A stretch of DNA of 64,000 nt from NCBI GenBank assembly GCA_965112965.1, contig CBCOTE010000021.1, positions 75,975 to 139,974 of the forward strand. The letters run 5' to 3'. Made by a program: the position numbers and the translations under genes. The DNA comes from CBCOTE01 sp965112965. Lineage in GTDB: Bacteria; Desulfobacterota; Desulfovibrionia; Desulfovibrionales; Desulfovibrionaceae. Of this stretch, positions 52,455 to 63,941 are shown one piece after another. The first letter of the stretch is position 1. Every line of letters starts with the position of its first letter. The notes beneath the pieces were generated by a model. That model searched no databases. It saw nothing but the letters and a program-made list of their open reading frames with translations, and was not told the DNA's origin.

Positions 52455-53660
52455 TAGACAATAGCAGAAAGAACTTTAAGTCACCAATAAGAAACTGGAA
52501 GAGAAGAACGACTAGTTGGACAGTAGGCATTTGTGTTCGCTAACTGTAACTACGTCCTGAAAGGTGCCCGAACTGACTCGGAGTGTAATATTTGAGAGTT
52601 CAAAGTTGCTATCTAAATTAAATTGGTAAAATAGTCTTTTGGCTTGAAATTTTCCTAAAAATTGTGGGATCACCTGTTACATCATCATTTATAGATTACT
52701 GCTGAGCATAATGATTTAGGCTTCTCCATTGATGGAGATAATAGTCTCCATACATATTTTTTATCTATGGCTTGCGGCCGGAATATCTCTACATATTTTT
52801 TTAGCTAATGCAGTCAAGTTTATTGAAAATTATCCAATGGCCTTGTGCATCTCCTAGCCCGAGCCATAGATGGATCTTTCCCGCAGTGGGGTTCGACCTG
52901 TCTGGGTACTTAGTTTTTTTTGAGGTCCGTGGTATAAATATTGTTATTTCTGAAAACAAATGGGCCTAATTTTTTAAGTTTTCTTGTAGGATGATGAACC
53001 CTTAGCTAAGGTAGTGCGGTATGCAGGCCTCAGACTATCTATTTCTCGAAAGCTGCCCCCCCTCCTTAGTTCCTCGTTGGATAGATATATGTGTGGATTA
53101 GGGCTGATGAAGAGAGGCCTTCACTCTCTCTATTGAATCGAAGGTGCTGTGCCCGGGAAGGACAAGGATGGAGTAGGTTTCAACATCGTCAGACCGGATC
53201 TGTTGTCGAGAAGGACTTTTTCGCTTGTTTTCGTCTTGGATTCAGCCGGTTAGGTTTTTTTCAGTTTATCCTACGTCGATATAGCTCCATTCCGTCTCGA
53301 ACTATCAGTTGACTCTAAACATCGATGACCGGACTATTCTAATCGTGTAGTATGGCGATGGCTTCATCCGCATTCCCTTTAATTTATGTCACTTTAAAGG
53401 TTTTAAGAGGCCGGTAGTGTCTACGGATGAAGGCGCGTGGGTCTGGTGTTAATAGTATCATCTATTGGTCGATGTGTGGCGTGGAATTGAAATTCTCATA
53501 TCCGGATGTATATGGGGTCATTACTTCAAAAAAAACAATCACTGGATACGTAGTATGTCTCCATCTATATCGTTTTTTATCTAGAAACCGTCCTTGGACG
53601 TCTTCAAACAATATACTGTATTTTTTTTCGGTTAGGCCAGTGCTATCTGCGAAAATCTAG
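52455..53660 (+). pseudogene. Decayed hybrid sensor histidine kinase with receiver domain
   Basis: Pieces appear in kinase order. At about 52.46-52.53 kb a coiled-coil linker reads VTNKKLEEKND. At about 52531 FVFANCNYVLK resembles the H-box (FLANxSHELR) with Tyr in place of His. At 52801-52835 LANAVKFIENYP matches the N-box of the ATPase domain. At about 53330, TILIV then YGDGFIRIPFNLCHFKGF, with a TAG where the Asp codons should be, matches a receiver start. At about 53473-53590, VELKFSYPDVYGVITSKKTI and then LYRFLSRNRP match the end of a receiver (DVPVIVITSxxTI, GAYxFLxKP). Frame changes and stops throughout show it is dead. Confidence 0.55.
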
Positions 53661-55424
53661 GCGGTACTTTGTATACGTTGCCCGAGGATGTAGACAAGAG
53701 GTCAAGGACTTATTTATCATGGATGAGAACGTTTTACTGTTTACACCGGCTGCGATCTGGCTTGTGAAGAGTAGGCATAGCCACACAGATACTTAGAGTC
53801 CAGTATAATCATAGTGGTATAATCTCAATGGTGTATTCTCTGCGAGGCCATGTTTTTTCTACACCGTAAAGTTTGGCACCATATCTTAGTATAAGTACTG
53901 TATATTTAAGAGCTTATATGATTGAGGTATCGTGCTTTTTCAAGGTCCTGATGTGTTGTTGGTTGATAAAATACTTATAATGTTTTTGCTATTTTATGTA
54001 TTCTGTAAAAAAGCATTCATATTTATTAAATTAAGGGCAGCTGCAAAATCTTGGAATAAGGCAGAGCATGCCTAATCAACTATTTCGAAGTTTTTTATCT
54101 CGTCCCTTGTCCTCACTGTCTTTGTTAAGGATGGGACTGGGAATAATGACTGGGGAAATCATAGGATAGGGTTGATATGTGTCGGACCTAGATAGGCGTG
54201 ATGTCGTATTCTCACAGCACAGTACCATGATGGACCTGGAACAGTTAAGATTTATCTATTTTTTCTGAGTCCCTCATGTGAATGCTACATTTATGACTTC
54301 CAGTACTATATAAGACGTCACTGCGGCGGTGTACCCTTAAGGTGTCGTATCTTAATCTGGTGTACTCTCCGTCCTGATTTACTGAATACGAGCTGTACTA
54401 TGAAGAATTTTTAGTGATTCAATCGAGGAATATCCCAGTGACGTTTACTGAGAGGTTATTAGGTCTAGGTTTTTTGGCCTCTCTGGAACAAGAGGTATAT
54501 TTTTTGTGGACGTAATTCTTCATGGAGCTCTGATATGCGGCTGCGTTGCTGGGGAGCAGAGGTGTATTACGTGGCTATTTTCCTAACTTAGGGAAAGACT
54601 TATTAATTGGACAACTCTCTATGTAATGAATCTGAATTATGCCGCATTAAAAAAATAGTGTAGTAGTTGGACATATGCCTATTTAAAAAAACAGGCCTAA
54701 ACCAACAGCCTATCATCGAGCTGATAGTAGGTATTTTTTTGCATATTGCCGATAACTGCAGTTAGATATTGTTTAATTGAGCGTTGATCTTAAATGTGAC
54801 TTTAACTATGTGTAATCTAGTTATTGGCAATAGGTATTTAGCGAAATTAATTTTGTTCTTTAATACTGTTTTACAGGAGTGGGCATCAGGAATGCCCTGT
54901 GAAAGCTTGGTATATTTGGTATCTTGGTTTTGAGAAGTAAATATACTTTATGCCATACAGGTATCGTCTAACATTTCATGTTTCTATATGAGAAAATTGT
55001 CAATGCACTTTGAAATTAGCTAAAATAGACTGTATTCTACTGTTTGATGGCTGTAATTGGCACATCGTATGGCAGTTTCAAGACCGTAAGTGTGATTATA
55101 ATCTAGCCGTCAGTGTGATTATATCCTTTAGTTGTTGTGCAGGGCCTATATCCAAAAAATATGACAAAATATAACCCCTGGTTGGACAGTAGTATCTGTC
55201 CGCTGCAGGTGAATGAAACTGAAGGCAAGGAGCTGGTGTTGTTGGACAGTGTATGTTTAACGTTATTAATATCATTTGTTGATAAAGTAGATCGACACCT
55301 GATCCTGTTAACAGTTGAACAGGTGCATTTTTTATAGGCCGTCGCTGGATATAAATTTTGAGTCGGACTGGTGAGCATACTCAAGGTCGCTAGTGTTTGA
55401 TTGGGCTATCTGTTTGGCGGGGAT
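53661..55424. other. Gene-free region
   Basis: About 1.8 kb with no intact gene or recognisable remnant. A 12-base sequence (AGTGTGATTATA) occurs twice between 55088 and 55121. The 93-codon minus frame at 55103-55384 has no ribosome-binding site and no motif. Confidence 0.45.
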
Positions 55425-55560
55425 TAAAGCAGCAGGCAATTTGCCTGCTGCTCAAGGTTAGAACAAGTAGTAGCCTGTGCCCCGAGCGGATATAGAAGTG
55501 GCGACGCCACACTACGCTTCGGCTGTAAGCTATCGTTGTCCTGCTTGTTACTATGTTGGG
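55425..55560 (+). ncRNA. Candidate structured RNA, possibly 6S-like
   Basis: A GC-richer island in AT-rich DNA with nested pairing potential. AGCAGCAGGCAA/TTGCCTGCTGCT forms a 12-bp hairpin at 55428-55452. ACAAGTAG (about 55463) can pair with CTGCTTGT (about 55541). Inside that, CCGAGC can pair with GCTTCGG, and AGTGGCG with CGCCACACT. The segment GTGCCCCGAGCGGATAT resembles the conserved GTCCCCTGAGCCGATAT of proteobacterial 6S RNA at 13 of 17 positions. The apical part would be shorter than in known 6S RNA, and a minus-strand coding remnant is an alternative. This is a suggestion only. Confidence 0.25.
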
Positions 55561-56100
55561 TGTCTGGAGCTGAACTTCGGGGGGGGTGAAGAGTAGGGAC
55601 TCAAGTATGAAAAAGATAAGAAGTTATAGGTATCATAAAATTTTTATTATGGACGACTGATTTTAAAATCTACTGTTTTTTTACAGATTTTTTTGTTGTT
55701 CTGGATATCTAGGTCATTTGGGCTCAGAGTGGCGCGAAGTGTTTTTTTGTTCTATTTTAATATGGATCTCCATGACTATCATGCAGACGTTCAAATGTCG
55801 GGCATGTGGGGCCGAGCTTGTTGGCCATCCTAGGGATAGCCACTTATAGTCTATAATTACCATGACGACGTGTACGTGGGTATGGGCTACAAGGTCGAAG
55901 TATTAATTTTTTTTTGTTAAGTCTTTTTTAAGTTATTTTTTTGTTGGTGAGAGCTAGATATTTTTTGAGTTAAGGTGGTAGCACGGTGGAGTTGACTAAG
56001 CACAAAAAAAACTTTGAGGTGGCTTCTACGGACATAGCATGATGCTAATCAGTATAGAATACGAGGTAGAGCAACAGTACGCGCTGCCCAGACAGTGCCG
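55561..56100. other. Gene-free spacer
   Basis: AT-rich sequence with several T7 and T8 runs and a G8 run at about 55579. No gene or motif seen. Confidence 0.45.
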
Positions 56101-56630
56101 GAGGTAGTCAATTTGGTTAAACAGTTTCTTTTTTTTGTAAACATTGACCACAAACTACGTATGTCTATAAATGGGTCTTAATATGCTCCATTGATCGTAA
56201 ATATGTGGTAGGAGTTTACTCTACATTGTCATAGGCTCAGATAAAGGTCTCTTACATATCCTTTTTTGACACCTTAAGGCCTGTTCAAGATTAATGTAGT
56301 TAAGTTTGTTTTTTAGATGAACGTATTTATCCTAGTCTAAGTAGCCAGAAACGTTCTATATGCATTAGAGGCCAAGACTTAAAACAAAGATACTGCATTG
56401 AAGCTAACTCTGAATGTCGGGCCGCCGTAGTGGCTACTTGATAAATGCCGATTATATTAGCTATACTCTGTATAATTTGGCGGACAACGCAGAGAAACTT
56501 ATGCCGTCCAATCAGCAGGTTAATAAAAGTCGGCCTAACGGAATAATTGAATACATGAGGGTGCTCCTAATAATAAGCCTGAGTAGATTTTTTTTGAACC
56601 CTTCGCCTAAGTGGACGGTGGCTTAAAAAA
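56101..56630 (+). pseudogene. Decayed sensor histidine kinase core
   Basis: At 56122-56175 the frame reads KQFLFFVNIDHKLRMSINGS, matching the kinase H-box (SEFLANISHELRTPLNG), with the phosphorylated His at 56149-56151. A TAA and a TAG follow within 15 codons. At 56468-56500 LYNLADNAEKL matches the N-box (LxNLLxNAxKF) of the ATPase domain, with its Asn at 56486-56488. The H-to-N distance is about 112 codons, as in working kinases. The T8 run just before the H-box and the downstream stops suggest a loss-of-function history. No G-box could be followed. It is a separate gene from the hybrid kinase relic 3 kb upstream. Confidence 0.55.
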
Positions 56631-57266
56631 ATAAGCATGAGTAGTTCAGCTTAGAGCTTAGCCTCGTTAAGCGCATCGTGAGTACACGGGCTATTTTTTC
56701 GCGTAAAGTTGTCTGGGGTTAGAGAAAAATCTTAAAGGTAGCGTTGCCCGTGGGAATAATCCGAGGCTTGTTCGAGACTAAAAAAGAAGAAAAAAGAAAG
56801 TCAAATGAAGTAATTTTTGTCTGGTGGTGCTAGTGGCGAAAGACGAATTGGTGAATTAGTTCACAATCATTAAACTATAGGAGCAGCTGGTCTATGTAGT
56901 TTAGGGAAGGTAGAGGATGAAGATATAGTCCTTGACGTCATGGGCGAAGCACCATATGTATGGAAAGTTATCTATCTAGTTATCACGACTTGCCGGTATC
57001 TTAGTCATCAAAGTTATTCAGGTGAGCGCCGGTCGGGAGTGGACTTCACTATTTCAACAATAACTCTAATGGTACATGCTACAGAAGTCAATTTGGAGCA
57101 TGTCTTTGAGGGTGGACATGGCGATATATTCGAAGTTTTTATGTCTAGGCTAAGCGGAGGCTATTCAGTATGGCTCTCACTGTGACAAATAAAGCTCAGG
57201 TGCTTGCTGAGTGGCACTATAGATGTGACAAACACAGTGTGACATAAGGTAATGGAGTAGGTGACG
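56631..57266. other. Gene-free spacer upstream of ubiA
   Basis: About 630 bases. An 81-codon plus frame at 56940-57185 lacks motifs and a ribosome-binding site. No clear promoter for ubiA was identified. Confidence 0.45.
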
Positions 57267-58139
57267 ATGCTAGACTGGATAGTACGGCGTGTGGTAGTGC
57301 TGGCGCGGATGGTAAAGATCGAGCATTCTATTTTTGCCTTGCCGTTTGCGTATCTCGGCGCGTTCGTGGCAGCTCGGGGCTGGCCAGGCTGGCGGGTATT
57401 CCTAGTGCTCTCTGTGGCCATGGTGTCGGTGCGTTCCTATGCCATGGCATTCAACCGGCTGTTAGACTTACCTTATGATCGGGAGAACCCGCGGACGCAA
57501 CAGCGTGAGCTGGTGATTGGCACAGTGCGCCAGACTGAAGCTTGGCTATTCATGGCAGCGAACGCAGCGGTCTTTGTATTAGCTTGTTGGGCGCTTAATC
57601 GGCTGTGTTTACTCCTAGCATTCCCAGTCCTTTTATTGGCGGGGATCTATAGCTATACTAAACGGTTCACTTGGTTGTGTCATTTTTTACTTGGGTTAGT
57701 ATTGGGCCTATCGCCCTTAGCTGGGTGGCTGGCAGTACGGCCAGAATTAACCGGGACTTTGATGCCAGTCATGCTTTTTATGGCTGGTGTGATTTTCTGG
57801 GTAGCTGGATTCGACATGCTCTACGCTTGCCAGGATATGGAGTTCGACCGTTCGCGATGTTTCTACTCGTTACCTGCAGTCTTAGGGGCGTCCACGGCCC
57901 TAGCTTTATCAAGCTTCTGCCATGTGAATGCGTCACTTTTTTTTTGTTTTGGCGGCTGGGCAGCAGGGCTGGGCTGGCCTTACTATACGGCCTGGGGAGT
58001 TGTCTCTCTGGTGCTCCTGTGTGAACATCTGCTCATATCGGCCAACGATCTGAGTCGAATGAATTTGGCCTTTTTTACTCTGAACGGTATAGTGAGCATA
58101 TTGCTCTTCGGCGGGGTGGCTTGGGGACTGCAGGTCTAA
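57267..58139 (+). CDS. ubiA: UbiA-family prenyltransferase (MqnP/UbiA type)
   Basis: A membrane enzyme of about 290 residues that attaches a polyprenyl chain to an aromatic quinone precursor. The two Asp-rich motifs are present: NRLLDLPYDRENPRT near residue 62 and DMLYACQDMEFD near residue 183, with hydrophobic helices between and after them. The second motif closely follows the form seen in MqnP/UbiA proteins of futalosine-pathway bacteria, so a menaquinone role together with the UbiD/UbiX pair at the left end is likely. I chose the ATG at 57267, because GGAG lies nine bases upstream; an in-frame GTG at 57261 is too close to it. A T9 run near codon 225 is read through in frame. It converges on the next gene with a 15-base gap. 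Confidence 0.87.
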   Translation: MLDWIVRRVVVLARMVKIEHSIFALPFAYLGAFVAARGWPGWRVFLVLSVAMVSVRSYAMAFNRLLDLPYDRENPRTQQRELVIGTVRQTEAWLFMAANAAVFVLACWALNRLCLLLAFPVLLLAGIYSYTKRFTWLCHFLLGLVLGLSPLAGWLAVRPELTGTLMPVMLFMAGVIFWVAGFDMLYACQDMEFDRSRCFYSLPAVLGASTALALSSFCHVNASLFFCFGGWAAGLGWPYYTAWGVVSLVLLCEHLLISANDLSRMNLAFFTLNGIVSILLFGGVAWGLQV

Positions 58140-58154
58140 GCCCAAGGCGGTCTA

Positions 58155-58796
58155 TCACATTCCTGTCGTGGCGAATGACTTTAGTATCCTTTCACATAAA
58201 CTTCGGTCTGGTGCTATGGTGTGTAAGGAGAATAGACGGGTATTATCGATTAAATTCCAAATTACATTGTAGCTCCGGTGCCCGGCGATCTCATGGAGGA
58301 TAGCTATTTCGTCACCGGACAGACTGTCGGTCACAGCTATAGGTTTGCGTGTAAGCACACGGCCGGTAGCTCCGAGTTTAGCCATGTAGTCAGCTGCGAT
58401 GGTGTTAAAAATTATCTGGCGCTGTGCCTCGCCTTGGGTGGCGTAGTAGTCGGTTATGCTGGCTGTAATATGTACTGTGCCGCTTATGTCGCTCACTGTA
58501 TAAGTATCTACAGAAAAATTCCCCGCCGGCATAGTCTGCGTGTCACTTTTGTAGAAGATCGGCCCTTCAGGCACGGCTAAAAAAAACCCGCCGGGCTTGA
58601 ACAGTCGCTTCACCAGAGGAATACGTACTTCTGGCTGACCGGCTAGTCGGTTCCACCATTCCCGTAGCGGTAATCCGGCCATAGTCGGACCAAAAAATAT
58701 CTGTACTAGCAGTATTGCTGCCCAGGCGCATATGCCATAGGTGAGCCAGCGTAAGAGGTAGTCCAGCCAGCTGTCTGATTTATCTATTATCGCCAT
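58155..58796 (-). CDS. Membrane-anchored protein of unknown function
   Basis: A 213-residue protein I do not recognise. It has one N-terminal membrane helix (YGICAWAAILLVQIFFG at about 19-35) after a short charged start, then a soluble, mainly periplasmic-looking domain with GTVHITASITDYYA and a C-terminal helix with ERILKSFATTGM. The soluble part resembles small envelope domains of the PsbP/DUF1795 kind only in general layout. The start is set at MAIIDK because AAGGA lies eight bases upstream; an ATG three codons earlier has no spacing for it. A8 and A6 runs lie in the coding region, in frame. It ends 15 bases from the end of ubiA, tail to tail. Confidence 0.7.
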   Translation of the reverse strand: MAIIDKSDSWLDYLLRWLTYGICAWAAILLVQIFFGPTMAGLPLREWWNRLAGQPEVRIPLVKRLFKPGGFFLAVPEGPIFYKSDTQTMPAGNFSVDTYTVSDISGTVHITASITDYYATQGEAQRQIIFNTIAADYMAKLGATGRVLTRKPIAVTDSLSGDEIAILHEIAGHRSYNVIWNLIDNTRLFSLHTIAPDRSLCERILKSFATTGM

Positions 58797-58805
58797 AGTG
58801 TGCAT

Positions 58806-61800
58806 CCTTATATTTTTTGTAGCTAAAAGACGGTAAAAAAATATTTTTCATAATAATATCTTTGTCATAATTATACCACCACTTTTTATTATTTTTTTAA
58901 TCTATTTTATTTTTTTAAAACAATAGTTGATCTAGTGTAGATAAGGCGTAGGTCTGGCCGAAGATAGATTGACCGAAAACAATGATGGCGTTTAGTCCTG
59001 GCGGAAAAAGGTTGGTTAAAATATTTGGTGTGTTCAGTGTGTTTAATAGTTGGTCATATTTAGTTTGAATGAGTGGATACCGAAGAAGTAGTTGCGTCTA
59101 CACTAAAATAGTTTGCTCTGGGCGATAATATAGATGGCTAAGCGAGTCTGCGGCTGGACAATAGAACGCAGTGGAGTCACTGCTGGAATGACAGGCGAGG
59201 CCGATGTTATCTTATATTGTTCATAACTAGGCAGATAGTGTAGACTAAACGGTTAGCGGATTTTTTTGAGGAGTGTAGGGCTGTCAATGAGTTTGATGAG
59301 GTAGGCCTTGGCGATCTCAGTCACGCTTTTTGATTATACAGTTTCCGTATGTGTATTTTATATAAGGAAATCTTTTCATAGAGCATGACACAGTTGGTGT
59401 TATCCAGAACGACGTTGGACATGACGGTAACTTTGCTAGGTGTGAAAAAGGCTATTAACCATACAAATGAGCATCTGAGGCCCAATACAGATTTTAGGCA
59501 TGGTGGTGGTATAGATTATGCATTCTTAGGCCAATAGATATGTAAGTAAGCTTGGCCTTCATATACAGGCTACTATAGGCGACCTGGCTACATCCATTTG
59601 GCTATAATAAAAGCTAGCCTATTCACAGTGTTGGTGCGTTTGACCTTGATGATAATGGGTATGTGGTGGTTATACTTGGCTCATCTTATCCTTTAATTGA
59701 ATAAAGAAAATGACGATGGCGTCCAGCCCAAAGTCAAAATTATCATCATGTTGATGTAGTTTTTTTGTCGGTCAGGGTAGACATAAGCGGGTTTTGCTCG
59801 GGAAGTCGATATTCATGTAGGGCATGTATGGCCTGGGGGTGTGGTATGCCGGTTTTGTCCGCTAGTGCGGTCCTTAGGAGGTTGTAGAGGTCATATATTA
59901 TAGTTAACAGGCTGCCCAGTTCGATCTATAAAGCGGTCGAATGCTGATCATCGGTAACGGGGTGACGCTAGATTGCAAAAAATTAAAAAAGTGGACGATA
60001 TTTTTTTGACCACTGCCTCCACAATTTTACAGATGGGCAAAATAGGATTGAGTGTAGCGACGACCTTGATATTCGTGTCTTGCCAGAAGACATAAAAAAG
60101 AAGAAACAGGCTATTACGAGGACTCAGTATATTGTTTTTACTATAGGCCGATATGCAGCTGGCGTCAATAAAAGGAATCACTGAGATGGCTTGTTAAGGA
60201 TAGGACTCGTTTGATGAGAACATATATACATGGTAGGCCTCAGAGAATATATAGAGCGAAGAAAAAAAGGTTATTCTGTCTGTGATTTTGAGTAGCGGGA
60301 ACAGAATTGATTATAAAATACAGAAAATTATAATTGGTGAGATTGAATGTGTAGCTATAGTCTTAGTGAATCCTTGCCGACTGTGCGATGATAGTCTTAG
60401 ATATCACGTGCATCACCAAAGTCGTTGATATACTCATGTGCTGGATTTTGTTGAGTAACAGATATTATGGCTATGACGACGTTGGTATAATTACAGCTAT
60501 TCTAATTGGCTGCAGGATGTGGGTGAGCTAGATAGCTGGCCGTAAATAATGAGATAATTAGTTAATCTACGGCACATAGTATTGATTAGTTTTTATCCAG
60601 TTCTACAGCAGTGATCGTTATCGGTAGGGGTAGTATAGCTGTATTTTAAAAGATTTCAAGGTGGTCTTTAGTTTCTGGCAGTTATTCCTCGGTATGGTCA
60701 AGATATCTTAAGTTGTCAAAATCGAAGGACTGAAAAATGAAATTTATGCCATTAGCAACGGTCTTTTTTTGGTACGATAATCGTGATTTTGAGTTGTCCT
60801 GACGCAGTTTTCCAATTATATGCCTTTAGCAGACTTCACGCTCCCGTCATCTCTAATGATGAAGGACTCGTTGATGTTTATGCGCTCCAAGGCGTCTACT
60901 ATCTTGTCTACTGGCTACAGTTTGCGGAATGAATCAAGAATGGTACTCAGAAGCAATGGGTAGTCGAGATCTTGCGCTGGGTTAGCTTTATTACCTTATG
61001 GTTATAGCGAGGGATGAAGTCTTAAATTTTTAAACGAATACAAATTGCAATAGTTAATCGGAATTGTAATATATCGCCATGACGATGGTGTAGATGACGT
61101 TATAGATACCATGATACAGACCACTGCAGGTTATAGTTGTATAATGAGTATGTGTGGAATTAAAGAGAATGTTTGATCCGGTTCAGCCAGTTTGAATTCG
61201 GTGAACGAGTTTTTTGTCCATGAGGCCGATTAAATTATCATCGTCCATATATATTTTGTTTATTTTATTGAAAATTAGCAGTATATTAGCCGGGAATTAA
61301 TTTTTTGGCCCAGTTTATGCTTGGGATGGCGCTGTTGATCTTTGCTTAACTGGCACTGTCGATTAACTTGTTCGGTGCATAACGAGATATGAACTTCTTG
61401 TGACATGGAAGGCATAGAAAAATCTCTGCATATCGTAGTTTTCAGTATAAATAAAAAAAATAGGTGGTAGACATATCTATCCGACCATAGCTGCCGTGGG
61501 CTATAAGAGAAGGTGGAGAAAGGTTGAATAATATACTGTTTGTCAGTTTTCTATTTTGACTTGTTTTCATTGATTTTGTCATTGATTATGGCGTTTTAAA
61601 GTCTAATTTTTTTAAGATCAGGCTTTGTTGATTATTTATCAACCCAGTGCGTAAATTATTGGGGAACAATAAGACAGTACTACGTGAACTAATCATTTAT
61701 TCCTATTGCGGCTTTGTTTCCTGGTAGTGCTCCCAAGTAGGTTCTTTGTTGGCACAGCAAAGTTGTTCGCTGAAAGCATCCGATTCAGTCAGCTTTGGAT

Positions 61801-63096
61801 ATTTTTTTATTGAGAGTAGCTTGCTCAAAAAAAAGTGGTACGTCTGTCGCGTTGAGACTTAAAGCGGACGGTTGGGTAAAAGCGATGTGTAAGATGTCGG
61901 CGGGGAGATAATTTGATTTTTTGTCAGCGACATTGAGTTGTAAACTTGATTTCAAGCTATACGATATTTTTTTACATGAAGGCGGGATAGATTTAGCAGA
62001 TTAGCGGTTATTCTGGACGTAGCTAAAAAAAGTTCTATTATATTATTAAAAATGGTATTTACAGCTAGTTTATAAAACAATACTGAACCGAAGTTTTAGG
62101 AGTGGATAGCTTAAAGTAGGGGTGTCTCGGATAGGAAATATGAAAATGGGACGGCCATATAGATTAGGCCCGTGTCCTAGATACAGTATAGGCCGTCGAA
62201 TTCGGAAAGTATATTCCGACAAGCCGATTCATGATCAACTGTCTAGATATATCCAAGCCAAGATTTACATACCGAGAGCGCTAATGGCTCTGGCCTGAGA
62301 AAATATGTTTTTGTTGGGTTAGACAAGATTAGTCTTACAGACCACTGAAGATGATCTCATTATACAGAATATCTTTATGGTGGCGGGCTTAAAAGATGTA
62401 TTTTAGGAGCAAACTAGCCTCAGGGCTATGGCAAGTTGTGGCCGAAAGAGTTTAGATGGTCTGTTGGGATTGCTGGGCTGTGGAGAGTCAGACTAAGATG
62501 TTAGGGCATAGTAGTCTATAGTTTTTTTAGATCGATATATGTATCACGTTAGATGATCAATGTGAGGATTAATATTAGAGCGAACTTATGAGTTGTATAG
62601 ACTTGACGGTCAGATTAGGTTCTTAGTGGCGATCAGTAACTCCATTATGGTTGTAAATTTTTAAACTCAGAATCAGTTAGTTTATATATAGTACGAAGAG
62701 CACAAATACATTAAAGTCAATACTTGTTAAGCCGATAGCCGCAGCCGGACTGGACTCTACGACAAAAGGCGAACAAGATCGACTCCAGTCAGACCTAAAA
62801 AAATATCGTGATTACTTTATCCAGTCCCAATGTCCGTCAAAACTCTAATAGAGACTTGCATGGCTCTCATCGGAAATAGAAGTAGGCGGAGAGTAGGCTT
62901 ATGAGGATATTTTCTACTTATTATATTTCTTATGAAATTCATGTCCAGTATGGTCAGGATTGTGCTGTGGCAAAAAAAGGCTGATATGTGGCGTCATAAT
63001 TTAGGAGAACGCCGTGGTAGTGTATTTCTAGTCTGACGAGAGGGCTGAATGGGAGCAGTGTGGCTGGTTGACGGCATAGTTTCCGTTTCGTCCTAG
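58806..63096. other. Long gene-free region
   Basis: About 4.3 kb without an intact gene. Coding-like debris is visible on the minus strand: near 59.1-59.3 kb (VTEIAKAYLIKLIDSPTLL), near 59.75-59.95 kb (LADKTGIPHPQAIHALHEY) and near 60.85-61.0 kb (VDKIVDALERININESFII), each ended by stops or frame changes. A plus-strand frame at 62.14-62.52 kb has about 110 codons with four stops. I cannot assign any of these to a family. Confidence 0.45.
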
Positions 63097-63894
63097 TTAG
63101 TTAGGTTTTTTGGTCGAGCCTACCGTCTGTGTGTGGGTAGTCTGAGCTATATCCTGTTTTGTAGATTCTTCATCAGTCGTGCGTGCCAGTTGTTTTTTAC
63201 AAAATAATTTTGTTACAACGATGCTCACCTCGTAAAGGAATATCATAGGAAAGGCCATGAGCATTTGTGATATGACATCTGGACCTGGGGTGAGTACGGC
63301 GGCCACAATGAATGCGACGACAATGAAGTAGCGGCGAGCTTGTTTGAGCTGGTCCACGGTGACTAGATCAAACCGGACTAAAAAAAGTATAAATATAGGT
63401 AATTCAAAAACGAAACCAAAGGCAAAGAGCATCTTCAAACAGAAATTTAGATAGAGATCTAAGCTGGGCATAGGCTTGATAATATCTGTAGCGAAGCCCA
63501 TAAAGAATGAGAACGCGAATGGGAATACTAGATAATATCCAAAGAGCGCCCCTGAGACAAAAAAAAGCGCTGAACAAATAGCGACTGGTATTATAAAGCG
63601 TCGTTCTTCAGGATAGAGCCCTGGTGCGATAAAGTGCCATAATTGGTAAAAAAGATAAGGGCTGGTGAGAAACAGGCTCGCCATCAAAGAGACTTTCATG
63701 TATACGAAGAAGGCCTCGGTGAGGGACGTGAAAATAAAGGTACTCTGTTGGGGTAGGACGGCCTTGAGCGGTTGTTGTAGGATAGCAAAGAGTTTTGGTG
63801 CGTAGCCGTAACAGGCGAACATGCCTATGAGTAGGGCTACTAAGCAGCGTACGAGGTTTACTCGCAGTTCGGATAGGTGCTCCACAAAGGTCAT
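63097..63894 (-). CDS. tatC: Sec-independent protein translocase TatC
   Basis: TatC is the membrane receptor for twin-arginine signal peptides, which export folded, cofactor-bearing proteins. The 265-residue chain begins MTFVEHLSELRVNLVRCLVA, the conserved N-terminus with the signal-peptide-contacting HLxELR, and has six hydrophobic segments. FVFELPIFILFLVRFDLV and FIVAAVLTPGPDVISQMLMAFP are both typical. A Gln/Thr/Lys-rich tail of about 35 residues follows the last helix. A7 and A8 runs in loops are in frame. No tatA or tatB gene is visible; the sequence upstream dissolves into the C/G tract after about 45 bases, so partners may lie beyond the window. Confidence 0.94.
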   Translation of the reverse strand: MTFVEHLSELRVNLVRCLVALLIGMFACYGYAPKLFAILQQPLKAVLPQQSTFIFTSLTEAFFVYMKVSLMASLFLTSPYLFYQLWHFIAPGLYPEERRFIIPVAICSALFFVSGALFGYYLVFPFAFSFFMGFATDIIKPMPSLDLYLNFCLKMLFAFGFVFELPIFILFLVRFDLVTVDQLKQARRYFIVVAFIVAAVLTPGPDVISQMLMAFPMIFLYEVSIVVTKLFCKKQLARTTDEESTKQDIAQTTHTQTVGSTKKPN

Positions 63895-63941
63895 GGCATG
63901 CCCGTGTGATGTTTTTGTATTCTTGCCGTTGACCTTAGCTT

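Noticed and set aside
58155..58796. Frameshift at the A8 run in the one-helix membrane protein
   Set aside because: The frame continues with plausible text on both sides of the run and reaches a normal stop, so I kept it as one gene.
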